In this document: one piece after another, positions 41,601 to 49,849 of the stretch
Numbering within the stretch: the stretch's first letter is position 1
Layout: every line of letters starts with the position of its first letter
Assembly (NCBI GenBank): GCA_003139545.1
Contig: PLJC01000026.1
Span: 1-64,000 of the forward strand
Direction of reading: 5' to 3'
DNA length: 64,000 bases
Origin: Actinomycetota bacterium
GTDB lineage: Bacteria; Actinomycetota; Thermoleophilia; Gaiellales; Gaiellaceae
Translations under genes and position numbers: made by a program
Notes under the pieces: generated by a model
Told to the model about the DNA's origin: nothing
Databases searched by the model: none
The model's input: only the letters and a program-made list of their open reading frames with translations

Positions 41601-41760
41601 CGCCCACGCTCCCGCTCAACCATGCCGGTTTCCGGCGCGCTCCCGCTTTCGCCGTCTGCGACGTCGAATTCCTGACCACCCGCCCTCAACGTGCAAGATC
41701 GTTCGGGTGGTCAGGAACCGCGGGAGCAATGGTTGAGGTGCAAGAGCGGGAGCGTGGGCG
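41601..41760. repeat. Nested inverted repeats in a gene-free stretch
   Basis: Outer arms CGCCCACGCTCCCGCTC (41601-41617) and GAGCGGGAGCGTGGGCG (41744-41760) are perfect 17-bp complements. Inside are CAACCAT / ATGGTTG and CCTGACCACCCG (41671-41682) / CGGGTGGTCAGG (41704-41715). The surrounding 41456-41993 has no convincing gene. It may be a miniature element, structured RNA or replication/transfer site. Confidence 0.65.
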
Positions 41761-41993
41761 GCGTTGGTCCTGGGTAGGTCAGTCGGAGGTGGTGAAAGAG
41801 AGAAAACAAGAGATTGGGATACGAGAGTTTGACTGTGGAATGACGGGAGACGACTCTCGTCGTTCGGGGCCAGCTCAAAAACATGCTGACGGGCCGGATA
41901 CGGTGCGGGTTGCGTCGTAGGACGAGTGCCACTCTGACGACGACGCCCTCGAAGGCGAGCTCCGAATCGTCTTAACTCTGCGTCGCGACTGGT

Positions 41994-42896
41994 CTAACCC
42001 GCGGTCGCTGGTTTCGCTGGGTACACGTCTCGCGTCTGCACGTCGAGCATCATCCCGATCGGCTCGAGCTTCGGTGCCTTCACGCGGAGCAGATGGACAT
42101 GCCAAACCGGCGGACCAAAGAGCTGGACACGGATCACGATGTGCGGCTCGACGCGTGAGAGCCCGAGCAGGTGTTGTGGCACGTATCCCGTGCTCCGGTC
42201 GATCAGGCTCTCCACGACGACCTCGGATTCGTCGAGTGGACTGTCGCCGCGTAGCGTCGCCCGGAGCGGCTCGAGCGCCGCGCCGTAGATGAGGTCGCCG
42301 ACGAAGAACGCGAGCAGGTGGAAGGCGATTGCGAGCGGGAACTCGTCCGAGACACGCTGCCCGTCGAACGTGATGCTCCCGCCCTCTGTCGTGCCGTGCC
42401 GGATCGCAAGGCCGCGGCCAAGGTCGACTACCTCGCCGGCTTCGGCGGCGGCGATCCGCTCGAGTGCCGCGTGACGCTCCTCAGCGTTGGCGCCAGCGCG
42501 TTCGAGCATCGTCTCGATCGTCTGCGCTGCACGGTCGCGTTCCTGCACGAGCGAGCCGTCGTCGAGCTTCGTCGTGCCGAGCTCAACCGCGCCGTCGCGG
42601 TAGCGCGCAGCGAGCGGGCCCTGCTTGGAAGGGATGACGTAGGGCTGACCCTCGGCGAACGCCTTAACGAGCTCGGGCAGCTCGGCGGCGAGCGCGTGCT
42701 CGATCGTGTAGCGGATCGTCGGGTCGTGTTTCACGCCCGCCTCGACGCGAGTGCCGAGGCCGTTGTTGCACGCCGCGCAGTGTGTCTGCGACCAGACGAA
42801 GCCGCCGAGCGACTCCGGTATGAGATGCGCGCGGGTCATCGGGACGTCGTCGCGTAGGCAGACGATGCAGCGCCTGTGCGGCCAAGGGAGTTCCAT
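41994..42896 (-). CDS. HNH endonuclease-like protein
   Basis: From ATG 42894-42896, 300 residues. The N-terminus holds a zinc/HNH module: CIVCLRDDVPMTRAHLIPES with His as the first catalytic residue, then HCAACNNGLGTRVEAGV supplying the second CxxC and the Asn. The rest is an uncharacterised domain of 240 residues. Stop-start overlap (ATGA) with the upstream membrane protein makes a two-gene unit. In a mobile island this suggests defence or a nuclease toxin (inference). Confidence 0.75.
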   Translation of the reverse strand: MELPWPHRRCIVCLRDDVPMTRAHLIPESLGGFVWSQTHCAACNNGLGTRVEAGVKHDPTIRYTIEHALAAELPELVKAFAEGQPYVIPSKQGPLAARYRDGAVELGTTKLDDGSLVQERDRAAQTIETMLERAGANAEERHAALERIAAAEAGEVVDLGRGLAIRHGTTEGGSITFDGQRVSDEFPLAIAFHLLAFFVGDLIYGAALEPLRATLRGDSPLDESEVVVESLIDRSTGYVPQHLLGLSRVEPHIVIRVQLFGPPVWHVHLLRVKAPKLEPIGMMLDVQTRDVYPAKPATAG

Positions 42897-43558
42897 CAAC
42901 CAAGCCGTTTTACAGCTACCCGCGCGAGTGCGCGCGTGATCGGGCGGAGAATTCGCGGTGCGCGCGGGCCGAAAGTGAGCGCCCATTGCAAGGCGCGTAG
43001 CCTGACGCGCTCGACGCGTCCGATGCGATCTCGTGCGGCTCCGAGGAAGCGGTGGTCGAGCAGTTCCGCCACGCCATCGATCCGGAATCCGACCTTCACT
43101 TCGGTCTCATAGCGCACGTAGCCGACGTCGCCATAGGTGATCATCCCGTCGAGCTGTGACCACGCCTGTAAGCCCAATACAGATGGCGGTCTAGGAGCAT
43201 CAAAGTCGTGCCACTCGAAAGTGATGCGCTCGCCGGGCGCGACGACGTTGGAGCCCGCCCGACCTCTGAAGACGGGATCGGGATAGCCGCGCTCACCTTC
43301 AACCCACAATGCGGCAGTGACGGTAAGCGCGGGGCCGCGACCGATGTTCCGGATCCGCATCGAGAGCAGCCGACCATCGAGCGACAGTCCCTTCGCTCCT
43401 GTGGAGGCGTCTTCGACCTCCGGCACAAGAACCGGCCGCCAGTTCGCGCGCGTCTCGGCGTTCGCTTCACGCGCGAGCTTCCGCGTCGATCGTGCGAGGC
43501 CGAAAGTGACGGCCGCGAGTCCGAGCGTACTAACGGCGGTCACCTCTTCCCAGGTCAC
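42896..43558 (-). CDS. Membrane-anchored hypothetical protein paired with the HNH gene (220 aa)
   Basis: An N-terminal hydrophobic helix (EVTAVSTLGLAAVTFGLA) is followed by a basic segment and a beta-sandwich-like domain (LSMRIRNIGRGPALTVTAAL, GERITFEWHDFD) of the kind seen in many single-span bacterial proteins with an ig-like domain. The C-terminus is Arg-rich. It overlaps the HNH gene by one codon phase (ATGA). Function unknown; it could be the membrane sensor or effector of the pair. Confidence 0.7.
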   Translation of the reverse strand: MTWEEVTAVSTLGLAAVTFGLARSTRKLAREANAETRANWRPVLVPEVEDASTGAKGLSLDGRLLSMRIRNIGRGPALTVTAALWVEGERGYPDPVFRGRAGSNVVAPGERITFEWHDFDAPRPPSVLGLQAWSQLDGMITYGDVGYVRYETEVKVGFRIDGVAELLDHRFLGAARDRIGRVERVRLRALQWALTFGPRAPRILRPITRALARVAVKRLG

Positions 43559-43749
43559 ATGGCCGTTCTACATGGCAGGGGCGGCGGAGCCAAACCGCGA
43601 GCCAGTTGCGCGCCAGTCGGCACACGATTGCAGCGGATTCGACTGGATCGGAGCGGACGAAGCGCAGATCCTTGCGGTCTTTCTCGGCCACGTCTGAGTT
43701 AGTCGCCGCGGAGGTTCGGCGTGGCCTCCTCGATGCGAGAATTGCGCCT

Positions 43750-44601
43750 ATGCCGCGCGGTCGGATTCTTGGCATCGAGGTCGCGGACGAGATGCTCGCT
43801 CGTTGGGCCGGATGGTTCGCGCCTGACCCGCAACCGTTTCTTGTGGAAGGCGGCGAGCGTGTGCCTGTCTCGGACGAACTTCGGGACACGTTCGAGCTGT
43901 ACGGCTTGGCAGGACGCCACGTGTCGGTTCGGTGGATCCGCGAAGCGGGGTATTTCGCGATGACACGGATGGAGCGGTCGGAGTTGCTTCGTGATCAGGT
44001 GCGGCTAGGGCGGGCGCTGGTTCCGACCGTCGCGAGTATGGGCGCCGATGCAGGTAGGTCGGTGCGCGAGCAGGCAGATGGGCGGAGGTTCGTCTGGTGG
44101 CCGAGCCTCTTGACGCCGCGGAATCGTCGTCGTGAACTCGGCCGCTTCGTCACGGGCAACCGACCGCCGAGTCGGCATTCCGAGATTCCGACGTCGGTTT
44201 GGCGCGCGGCAGAGACGCAGCTTCCGGCTGCGCGGCGCGTGGCGGGCGCGTTCCCGCTCCGGAGCGGTCCGAACTGCTTCGGCACTGTCATGGCCGCAGC
44301 CGGGGTGCCAGGCGCCGACGCCGCATGGATGCAGCGCGAGCCGTTCGAGGCGTGGCTGGCCGATGCTGCGCGCGCGATGTCGAGCCGGAATTCCGCAGCG
44401 GCCGGCGTGGTGATGGTGTGGCGCGACGCCAGCGAGCAAGCCGACCATGCCGCCGTGACACTTGGGTCGGGCTGGGCTCTGCACAAGCCATCCCAGGGCT
44501 GGATGTCGCCTTCAACTGTGCTTCGGACAGACGCACTCGTCGGGAGCGTTCGGGTGAAGGGTCTCCGGCTGCAGCGCTACCTGCTGCGCGAATCGGTGTG
44601 A
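43750..44601 (+). CDS. NlpC/P60-like (papain-fold) protein of unknown role
   Basis: From ATG 43750, 283 residues; upstream in-frame codons overlap a divergent promoter region. The C-terminal half has SGPNCFGTVMAAAGVPGAD with a helix-capping Cys, and SEQADHAAVTLGSGWALHKP with a His at the start of a strand, the usual order of the NlpC/P60 or CHAP Cys-His pair. The N-terminal half is unrecognised. There is no signal peptide, so it acts in the cytoplasm, as an effector or toxin rather than a wall hydrolase. Confidence 0.6.
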   Translation: MPRGRILGIEVADEMLARWAGWFAPDPQPFLVEGGERVPVSDELRDTFELYGLAGRHVSVRWIREAGYFAMTRMERSELLRDQVRLGRALVPTVASMGADAGRSVREQADGRRFVWWPSLLTPRNRRRELGRFVTGNRPPSRHSEIPTSVWRAAETQLPAARRVAGAFPLRSGPNCFGTVMAAAGVPGADAAWMQREPFEAWLADAARAMSSRNSAAAGVVMVWRDASEQADHAAVTLGSGWALHKPSQGWMSPSTVLRTDALVGSVRVKGLRLQRYLLRESV

Positions 44602-44667
44602 CGGGCCGCGTCTACGACTTGATCACGCAGTCGCGCCGGTCCCGCTCAATCAAGCCGACGATGTCAA

Positions 44668-44709
44668 TGGGCGCGGCTGGGATCGAACCAGCGACCCCTC
44701 GCGTGTGAA
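44668..44709 (-). repeat. tRNA-Val(CAC)-type 3' fragment, attachment remnant of a nested island
   Basis: On the minus strand TTCACAC (anticodon loop), GCGAG, variable GGGTC, T-arm GCTGG-TTCGATC-CCAGC, CGCGCCC and A form the 3' half of a tRNA with anticodon CAC. No matching 5' half exists. Like the tRNA-Thr repeats it begins in the anticodon loop, so it is an att core left by a different integrase, whose remnant lies at 44841. Confidence 0.75.
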
Positions 44710-44816
44710 GCCGGAAAGGCGTGCACAGCAGCGGACGCGCGTGGCCTGAGCACCGTTCCTGGCGCGGTCTCGCAACCGGCGGCGTGCACCCTCGTGCACG
44801 GGTTGTGCCGCGAGAG

Positions 44817-44837
44817 GCGACCACGAAGCGACCACGA
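44817..44837. repeat. Putative arm-type sites of the nested island, left copy
   Basis: GCGACCACGAAGCGACCACG is a tandem GCGACCACG with an 11-base period. A matching pair, GCGACCACGGAGCGACCACG, is at 47192-47212. The same period and arrangement as the AGGTAGCAC pair of element 1. Confidence 0.6.
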
Positions 44838-44840
44838 CTC

Positions 44841-45143
44841 TCACCGGAGCGCGGCTTCTAGGTCGTCGCGGAGATCGGCACGCTGAGACTCGACAAGCCC
44901 GGCGTACACCGTGAGCGTCGTGCGGGTGTCCGCGTGGCGCAGCACCGCGGCGACCTTCGGAGCGGCGACGCCAGCGGCGAGCAACGGTCCCGCACACGAG
45001 TGGCGCAGGTTCGTGCGGTCTCCCGGGGTTCGCCGGCCATTCTCTTGAACCGGAGCGACGGACGGCCCCCGGCGCCGCACCCACGCCTCGTCGGTTCTCC
45101 GGGGCCACGACGTGCGCTCCCGTGGCTGCTCCCGGCTGCCCAT
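44841..45143 (-). pseudogene. Tyrosine integrase C-terminal remnant
   Basis: The frame keeps LRHSCAGPLLAAGVAAPKVA (His and adjacent catalytic region), LRHADTRTTLTVYAGL with the nucleophile Tyr, and a C-terminal helix to the stop at 44841. The N-terminal two domains and the first catalytic Arg are missing; upstream sequence is unrelated. It lies 130 bases from the tRNA-Val fragment, the expected int-att spacing. Confidence 0.75.
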
Positions 45144-45325
45144 GTCTGTTCCGTCCGACCCCCCTTGTACTTTGACGACTGTCCGGGACGTGTGGGCAGG
45201 CGTGAGCTACCCCTCAGGGACGTCGTCCGACACGAACCCGAAGATGCAAGTGGGACCGGCCGCCTTCATGCGGTGGACGACTTGGCCCCTCTCAGATCGC
45301 ACCGCAGGGAAGTAGGCAGTTACAG

Positions 45326-46456
45326 ATGGCGAAAGTGACCAAAAAAGCAGTAGCCGCCGCCCCGACGAAGTCGGGTGAACCGGCGAAGCGCGAGTACGTC
45401 AAGCAGAGCGACATTCCATCGATGCCGCTTGAGGAAGCGCTCCGTGTTCCTCGTGCGCTGGCGGAGCAGTACGGCAAGCGACCCGCCACACCCATCGAGG
45501 TCGCAGCTGCGATCGGTCTTCAGCCGAACACCGGCACGTTCCGCGCTATCACCGGTGCGGCCGTCGCCTACGGCGTCACTGAGGGCGGCGCATATGCGGA
45601 CATGATCGGACTCTCCGAAATAGGGCGCCGCATCGTCGCGCCGATGACGGACGGCGACGACGTGTCGGCGATGCGCGAGGCGGTGATGAAGCCGCGGGTC
45701 GTGCGCGAGTTCCTCGAGAAGTACGACGGATCGCCCGTGCCCTCTTTGCAGATCGGCTGCAACGTGCTCGAGACGATGGGCGTGCCCTCCGCACGAGCGG
45801 AGCAGACGTTCCACCTGATTGTCGAGAGCGCGGACACGCTCGGGCTTATCACGACCATTAACACGAAGATGCACGTCAATCTCCGGGCCGCGCACCTGCG
45901 GGCTGTGCCGGATCAAGACGAGATCGCCGAAGAGCACACCGATGACGTAGACATGGCTGCGTCCCAGTTGGCTACCGAGGAGCCGAAGGGCGACCCGGCC
46001 AAGGTCACGCCGACTCTGCCCGAGAAGACGCAGAACCGCCGCGTGTTCGTCAGCCACGGCAGCAACAAGACGATCGTTACGCAGTTGAAGGACATGCTCA
46101 CCTTCGGCGAGTACGAGCCGGTGATCTCGGTGGAGCGTGAGACGACGTCGAAGCCGGTGCCCGACAAGGTCATGGACGACATGCGGAGCTGCAGTAAAGG
46201 GATCATCCACGTCGGCAAAGAGAAGACGATCGTCGATGCCGACGGGGCGGAACACGTCATGTTGAACGAGAACGTGCTCATCGAGATCGGGGCTGCGATG
46301 GCGCTTTACGTGCGCGACTTCATTCTCCTCGTCGAGGAGGGCGCAAAGTTGCCGTCGAATCTGCAGGGCCTCTACGAGGTCCGGTACGAGGGCACGACGC
46401 TCGACGCGACCGCGACGATGCGGCTGCTCCGCGCGTTCAACGAGTTCAAGAGCTAG
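45326..46456 (+). CDS. TIR-like (CAP12/PCTIR-type) predicted NAD-hydrolysing protein
   Basis: A 376-residue cytoplasmic protein. Residues 1-215 are helical and wHTH-like (TPIEVAAAIGLQPNTGTFRA, IVESADTLGLITTI). A linker with acidic residues precedes a C-terminal domain starting RRVFVSHGSNKTIVTQLKDML and containing NVLIEIGAAMALYVRDFILL, with the Glu in the position of the TIR catalytic glutamate. This is the pattern of 'TIR-like nucleotide-binding' proteins in bacterial immunity. No partner (SLOG, NTase) is adjacent, so it is a single-gene candidate. Confidence 0.75.
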   Translation: MAKVTKKAVAAAPTKSGEPAKREYVKQSDIPSMPLEEALRVPRALAEQYGKRPATPIEVAAAIGLQPNTGTFRAITGAAVAYGVTEGGAYADMIGLSEIGRRIVAPMTDGDDVSAMREAVMKPRVVREFLEKYDGSPVPSLQIGCNVLETMGVPSARAEQTFHLIVESADTLGLITTINTKMHVNLRAAHLRAVPDQDEIAEEHTDDVDMAASQLATEEPKGDPAKVTPTLPEKTQNRRVFVSHGSNKTIVTQLKDMLTFGEYEPVISVERETTSKPVPDKVMDDMRSCSKGIIHVGKEKTIVDADGAEHVMLNENVLIEIGAAMALYVRDFILLVEEGAKLPSNLQGLYEVRYEGTTLDATATMRLLRAFNEFKS

Positions 46457-46549
46457 ATCGCGGTGTGGAAGGGGTCGGGACTCGTCTCGACTCCTTTACC
46501 AGCCATATCCTTCATAGGCGGTGGTCACTCACACGAAGGAAACCCGAAG

Positions 46550-46981
46550 GTGACAACGCAGACGAGGGTCGTGTTTGCCACGGCGTGCTGCGTTGTCGCC
46601 GCATCTAGTCTCGCGGCGAACGCAGCTGGCGGCACACCAACGCGGCCGTACTCGGCCGCGCGGACGATCGCGTGCTTGCTTGGCAACGGAGCGCGCGTCG
46701 GATCGGGGCGAGGGATATTCACGTACCCGGAGATGGTCGACGCAATCAAGTGGAACATAGGCACCACCAACAACTACATCTACATCGCGTTCGCGGCCGA
46801 CACCGCACGAGGAGCGCGTCTCCAGCAGCGATTCGACCAGTTCGCGTACGCGTTCGGTGCGACCAGAGCTGAGATCCAGCGGCTGATCGTGCGGCGAGCC
46901 AACGTCACCTACTTCTCTATGGACCTCTACACGGGCCTGACGCTGGCGCGTCGTGCGCTGATCACGCGCTGCCTCCACTAA
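46550..46981 (+). CDS. Small secreted hypothetical protein (143 aa)
   Basis: GTG 46550 follows AAGGA at a spacing of about 10. A signal peptide (VVFATACCVVAASSLAANAA) leads to a helical domain with YPEMVDAIKWNIGTTNNYIY and FAYAFGATRAEIQRLIVRRA, and one cysteine near each end. No family is recognised. It follows the TIR-like gene by 93 bases in the same direction. Confidence 0.65.
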   Translation: MTTQTRVVFATACCVVAASSLAANAAGGTPTRPYSAARTIACLLGNGARVGSGRGIFTYPEMVDAIKWNIGTTNNYIYIAFAADTARGARLQQRFDQFAYAFGATRAEIQRLIVRRANVTYFSMDLYTGLTLARRALITRCLH

Positions 46982-47391
46982 ACCGACGGCGCGGTAATCA
47001 TCTAGTTGCGGAGAGCCGAACGGTTCTTCTCCTCGATCTCCATCAAGTCCGGCATCGGCTTGTTCTTCGGCCACCACATCACGCCGAAATCGTCGCAGAG
47101 CAGCGGCCGGCAAGTGGCAACCAGCGACCAACCCGTCGTCAACGGGAAGCGGGATGTCCATGTGCGTCTCCTTCTGATTTAGGGGGCAGCGGCGACCACG
47201 GAGCGACCACGGCAGCCTCGCCGTCGCCAGCGCTGCTAATGGAGAGAACGCGAGACCGCGTCGTCGACGGTGTCTCGCAGAATGGAGGGAACTTGGCGTT
47301 GCACAAACCAGGCCGTCTCCGGCGAACCGCTGAGTCTCGTTTGAGAGTGGCCGGCCACGGTCAGGGGAGAGCACGCTCGTGCACGCGAGGA
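46982..47391. other. Decayed region with island arm repeats
   Basis: A minus-strand frame starting after a strong AAGGAG at about 47170 and a second frame encoding VMWWPKNKPMPDLMEIEEKN both break off or run into the opposing gene, so these look like fragments. The GCGACCACG tandem (47192-47212) marks the probable right end of the nested island. Confidence 0.45.
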
Positions 47392-47814
47392 TCAGTCAGC
47401 GTGGCGCGAAGCTCGCTCGAGTGCGACGTGGCCTTTCAGATCGTCGATGTCACCCGCGAGCACCGCCAACCATGCTGTGTCGAGCTCCCATGCGCGTCGC
47501 GTAGCGCCTGCGTCGCGAAGCATCCGCGCAGCTTCGCCGACTGCATATGCCAAGTCGCGCGGCACCGCGTCGTGCTGCTCGTCACCTCCCGCCGACGGAA
47601 CAACGCCGTTCAGTTCGTGGTTGAAAACAGCGAGAGCGTCGAGAAGATCCTCCGTCGCCGTGTCAATCTCGGCTGCATCGGCGCGTGCCATGGCGGCGGC
47701 CACCGTGGGTGCGTCGCCGTCGTCGGTGACTAGACCCGCATGTCGCTTGATTCGCTCAGCGCCTGACCCGCCCATCCCTGGAAGGTACCCGGCGTTCGGG
47801 GTGTACTCCCGCAC
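47392..47814 (-). CDS. Hypothetical helical protein (140 aa)
   Basis: GTG 47812-47814; ATG near 47777 is an alternative. The protein is soluble, acidic and mostly helical (DAAEIDTATEDLLDALAVFN, AVGEAARMLRDAGATRRAWE). Nothing matches a family I know. It is transcribed toward the nested island, away from the PH-like remnant. Confidence 0.55.
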   Translation of the reverse strand: MREYTPNAGYLPGMGGSGAERIKRHAGLVTDDGDAPTVAAAMARADAAEIDTATEDLLDALAVFNHELNGVVPSAGGDEQHDAVPRDLAYAVGEAARMLRDAGATRRAWELDTAWLAVLAGDIDDLKGHVALERASRHAD

Positions 47815-47835
47815 ACTGGCGCAGACGAGCGCCGT

Positions 47836-48307
47836 CTATCGCGTCGGCGGATGAAAAGTGGCCGCGGGCGGTGCCAACGCTCGTAACGCGTTGAACGCCG
47901 CCTCGCGATCTCTTCGTTTCGACGGAGTCCCTTGCGCGCGGAACTCTCGGTCAGAGGCGCGAAACGCGAAAGCTGACTGCGGCACAACGCCCATTGTCTT
48001 AAGCCCCACGCCGACCTCGGTGATCTCGCCCCAGCCAAGCTCGAACGAGCGCCAGAAGTTTCTGATCTTCACCCCGTCGTACGATGCGGACAACTCAAGC
48101 CCTGAACGCTCGGTGAACAGACCAAGCCGCCACCACGACGGTGACGAACACGAGCACGTAGCGAGTCGCACCGCTCGCGGCTCCGGCGCTGATCCCTCCA
48201 AGATACGTGTGGCATGCGGTGCAATCCGCAAGCGCAAACAGCTTCGCGCCCGCTACCGCCGCTGCCGGTAGTGCTACCCGCGCATACGACGAACAAGTGA
48301 CCGTCAA
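47836..48307 (-). pseudogene. Frameshifted bacterial PH-domain membrane protein
   Basis: One frame gives a transmembrane helix ending RYVLVFVTVVVAAWSVHRAF at about 48105; the next frame gives LELSASYDGVKIRNFWRSFE and LGWGEITEV, which is the core of a bacterial PH domain normally fused directly to that helix. Joining needs a single-base shift near AGGGCTTGAG (about 48100). Either a real frameshift or a sequencing error. Confidence 0.5.
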
Positions 48308-48341
48308 CTCGCTCGAGCCTTGCCCTCACAGACAACGCCTG

Positions 48342-48362
48342 GAGGTAGCACCCAGGTAGCAC
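48342..48362. repeat. Putative integrase arm-type site, right
   Basis: Identical to 38322-38342 over 21 bases (tandem AGGTAGCAC). It lies 97 bases before the right att core of element 1. Confidence 0.7.
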
Positions 48363-48458
48363 GGCTCCGCAAATCGCGGTTTTTTCCGGTCGCCAGCGAC
48401 ACGACGAATTCGGCTTGGTTGAGCCAAAAGGCCGAACCGTCGGCCCCCTCCAGCCAGA

Positions 48459-48502
48459 ATGGTAAGGAGGGGGTCGACGGTTCGAGTCCGTCAGAGGGCT
48501 CT
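48459..48502 (+). repeat. Attachment site 2, right end of element 1
   Basis: Identical to tRNA-Thr positions 38219-38262 over all 44 bases, without the 5' half of a tRNA. It is the junction of elements 1 and 2. Confidence 0.92.
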
Positions 48503-48725
48503 GCAAAGTTGCCGCACGTGGGCCGGTTTCGCGCTCAGAGCGACTTGCAGATCCAGCCGCGTGCGGTGGGTATGGAGCCGTTTATGGAGCTTTGCCGCAC
48601 GCGAGTCGACCTCTTCCGCGCCAGACAGGAGGTCACGGGCGCCCTGATTCCGCTTCCCATCGCGCGAGTTCGGCGAAGACCGGCGTTGGCCAAATCCAGC
48701 TCGTCCGATAGGGTCCGCCGCTCTC

Positions 48726-49022
48726 ATGACTCCGGAGGGCGAACGGCATCTTCAGCGGCTTCTTGCTGCGCTGCCTCAGATCAAGGAGAGCATCAACGAG
48801 TTCACGCTGAAGACGTTTCGCTGCCGTGGTGGGCGGCTCGGCTCCGGGATGGGCGGCCTCCTTGAGGGCCTCTGGGGTTTCTATGCACGCTCGGTGCTAA
48901 ACGCGTCGTCGCCGGACGTCTACGACATCGCCTGGATTCCAAACCACGCGTACAACGACTTTGCCCTCCTCGATGCCGCGCTTCTGGGTCGCTTGAGCGC
49001 CGTCGGGAAACTCCCAACGTGA
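48726..49022 (+). CDS. Hypothetical protein (98 aa), element 2
   Basis: ATG 48726 without a clear ribosome site. RHLQRLLAALPQIKESINEF, then FRCRGGRLGSGMGGLLEGLW and AYNDFALLDAALLG. The Gly-rich CRGGRLGSGMG motif is distinctive, and the short length suggests a truncated larger protein. No function is assigned. It is 83 bases upstream of the nucleotidyltransferase operon. Confidence 0.55.
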   Translation: MTPEGERHLQRLLAALPQIKESINEFTLKTFRCRGGRLGSGMGGLLEGLWGFYARSVLNASSPDVYDIAWIPNHAYNDFALLDAALLGRLSAVGKLPT

Positions 49023-49105
49023 GTCTGCGCCATGGTTGCCGAGCAGACGCAGGGCTTGCAAGTCGTGGTGATCGTGGCGTCCCGTAGGGGACGTAAGCTG
49101 GGCGG

Positions 49106-49849
49106 GTGCATTCACCGGTCGTCGATCTACGCGAGCGTGCCGAGACGATCGCCGAGAGACTGGCTCGCGAGCCTGCCGTCGACGGCATCTGTCTGTTCGG
49201 CTCACTCGCCCGCGGCGACGCTACGCCGTCGAGCGATATCGACCTGCTCGTCGTCGGCTCAGACCCCGACCTTAGCCCGACGAAACTCCTCAAGCTGCTG
49301 CCCGAGCCGCTCCGCCGCCAGCGAGTCTCACTCGTCTACTACCCAGACGACGACCTCGAGCAACTCTTTACGAGCGGTTCCTCGTTCGTCGAACACCTGA
49401 GGCGCGAAGCCACGATCCTGTATGACGAGGGCGGCCGTCTGGAGCATGTCCTCGGTGACGAGTTCACCGTCCACCTCGACGTCAAAGCAGAGCTCGCGGC
49501 GGAGCTCGATCGCCTCTCGATCTATAGCGACCTACGCATGTTCAACGGCAACTTGCTGTTCGTCCTTGCGCAGCTCTACGCGATCGGCAAGGCGATCGTG
49601 ATGCTTGCGCTCACCGCAGCTGACGAACGCGAGTACAACCGCGAGGCTGCCTTCGCGGCGTTTCGGCGGAGACACCCAGAGCTGGCCGCCGACGTGGACG
49701 CGATCGAGCGTCTACGGCCGTTTTACCGGCTCGTGACGCGACGCGGAAGCGAGCCGCTTCCATTCCCGTACCGAGGGGCCGAAGCGAACACCGGTGAGAC
49801 GATCGACGCGATCAAGCGTATTGCGGATGCTGTCGAGCAGTCGCCGTGA
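49106..49849 (+). CDS. Pol beta-superfamily nucleotidyltransferase with helical C-terminus
   Basis: GTG 49106, 247 residues. The MNT-type motif is ICLFGSLARGDATPSSDIDL near residues 28-47: GS followed by the metal-binding Asp-x-Asp. The third acidic position may be in SLVYYPDDDLEQ. Residues 110-247 are helical (VKAELAAELDRLSIYSDLRM, FNGNLLFVLAQLYAIGKAIV) and recall HEPN/KNTase-C domains but lack an R-x4-6-H motif. It overlaps the next gene by four bases. Confidence 0.82.
   Translation: MHSPVVDLRERAETIAERLAREPAVDGICLFGSLARGDATPSSDIDLLVVGSDPDLSPTKLLKLLPEPLRRQRVSLVYYPDDDLEQLFTSGSSFVEHLRREATILYDEGGRLEHVLGDEFTVHLDVKAELAAELDRLSIYSDLRMFNGNLLFVLAQLYAIGKAIVMLALTAADEREYNREAAFAAFRRRHPELAADVDAIERLRPFYRLVTRRGSEPLPFPYRGAEANTGETIDAIKRIADAVEQSP

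Noticed and set aside
41417..41689. Minus-strand ORF of 90 codons upstream of fic
   Set aside because: It runs across the CTAAGG repeats and the inverted-repeat arm; composition looks non-coding and no start signal is seen.
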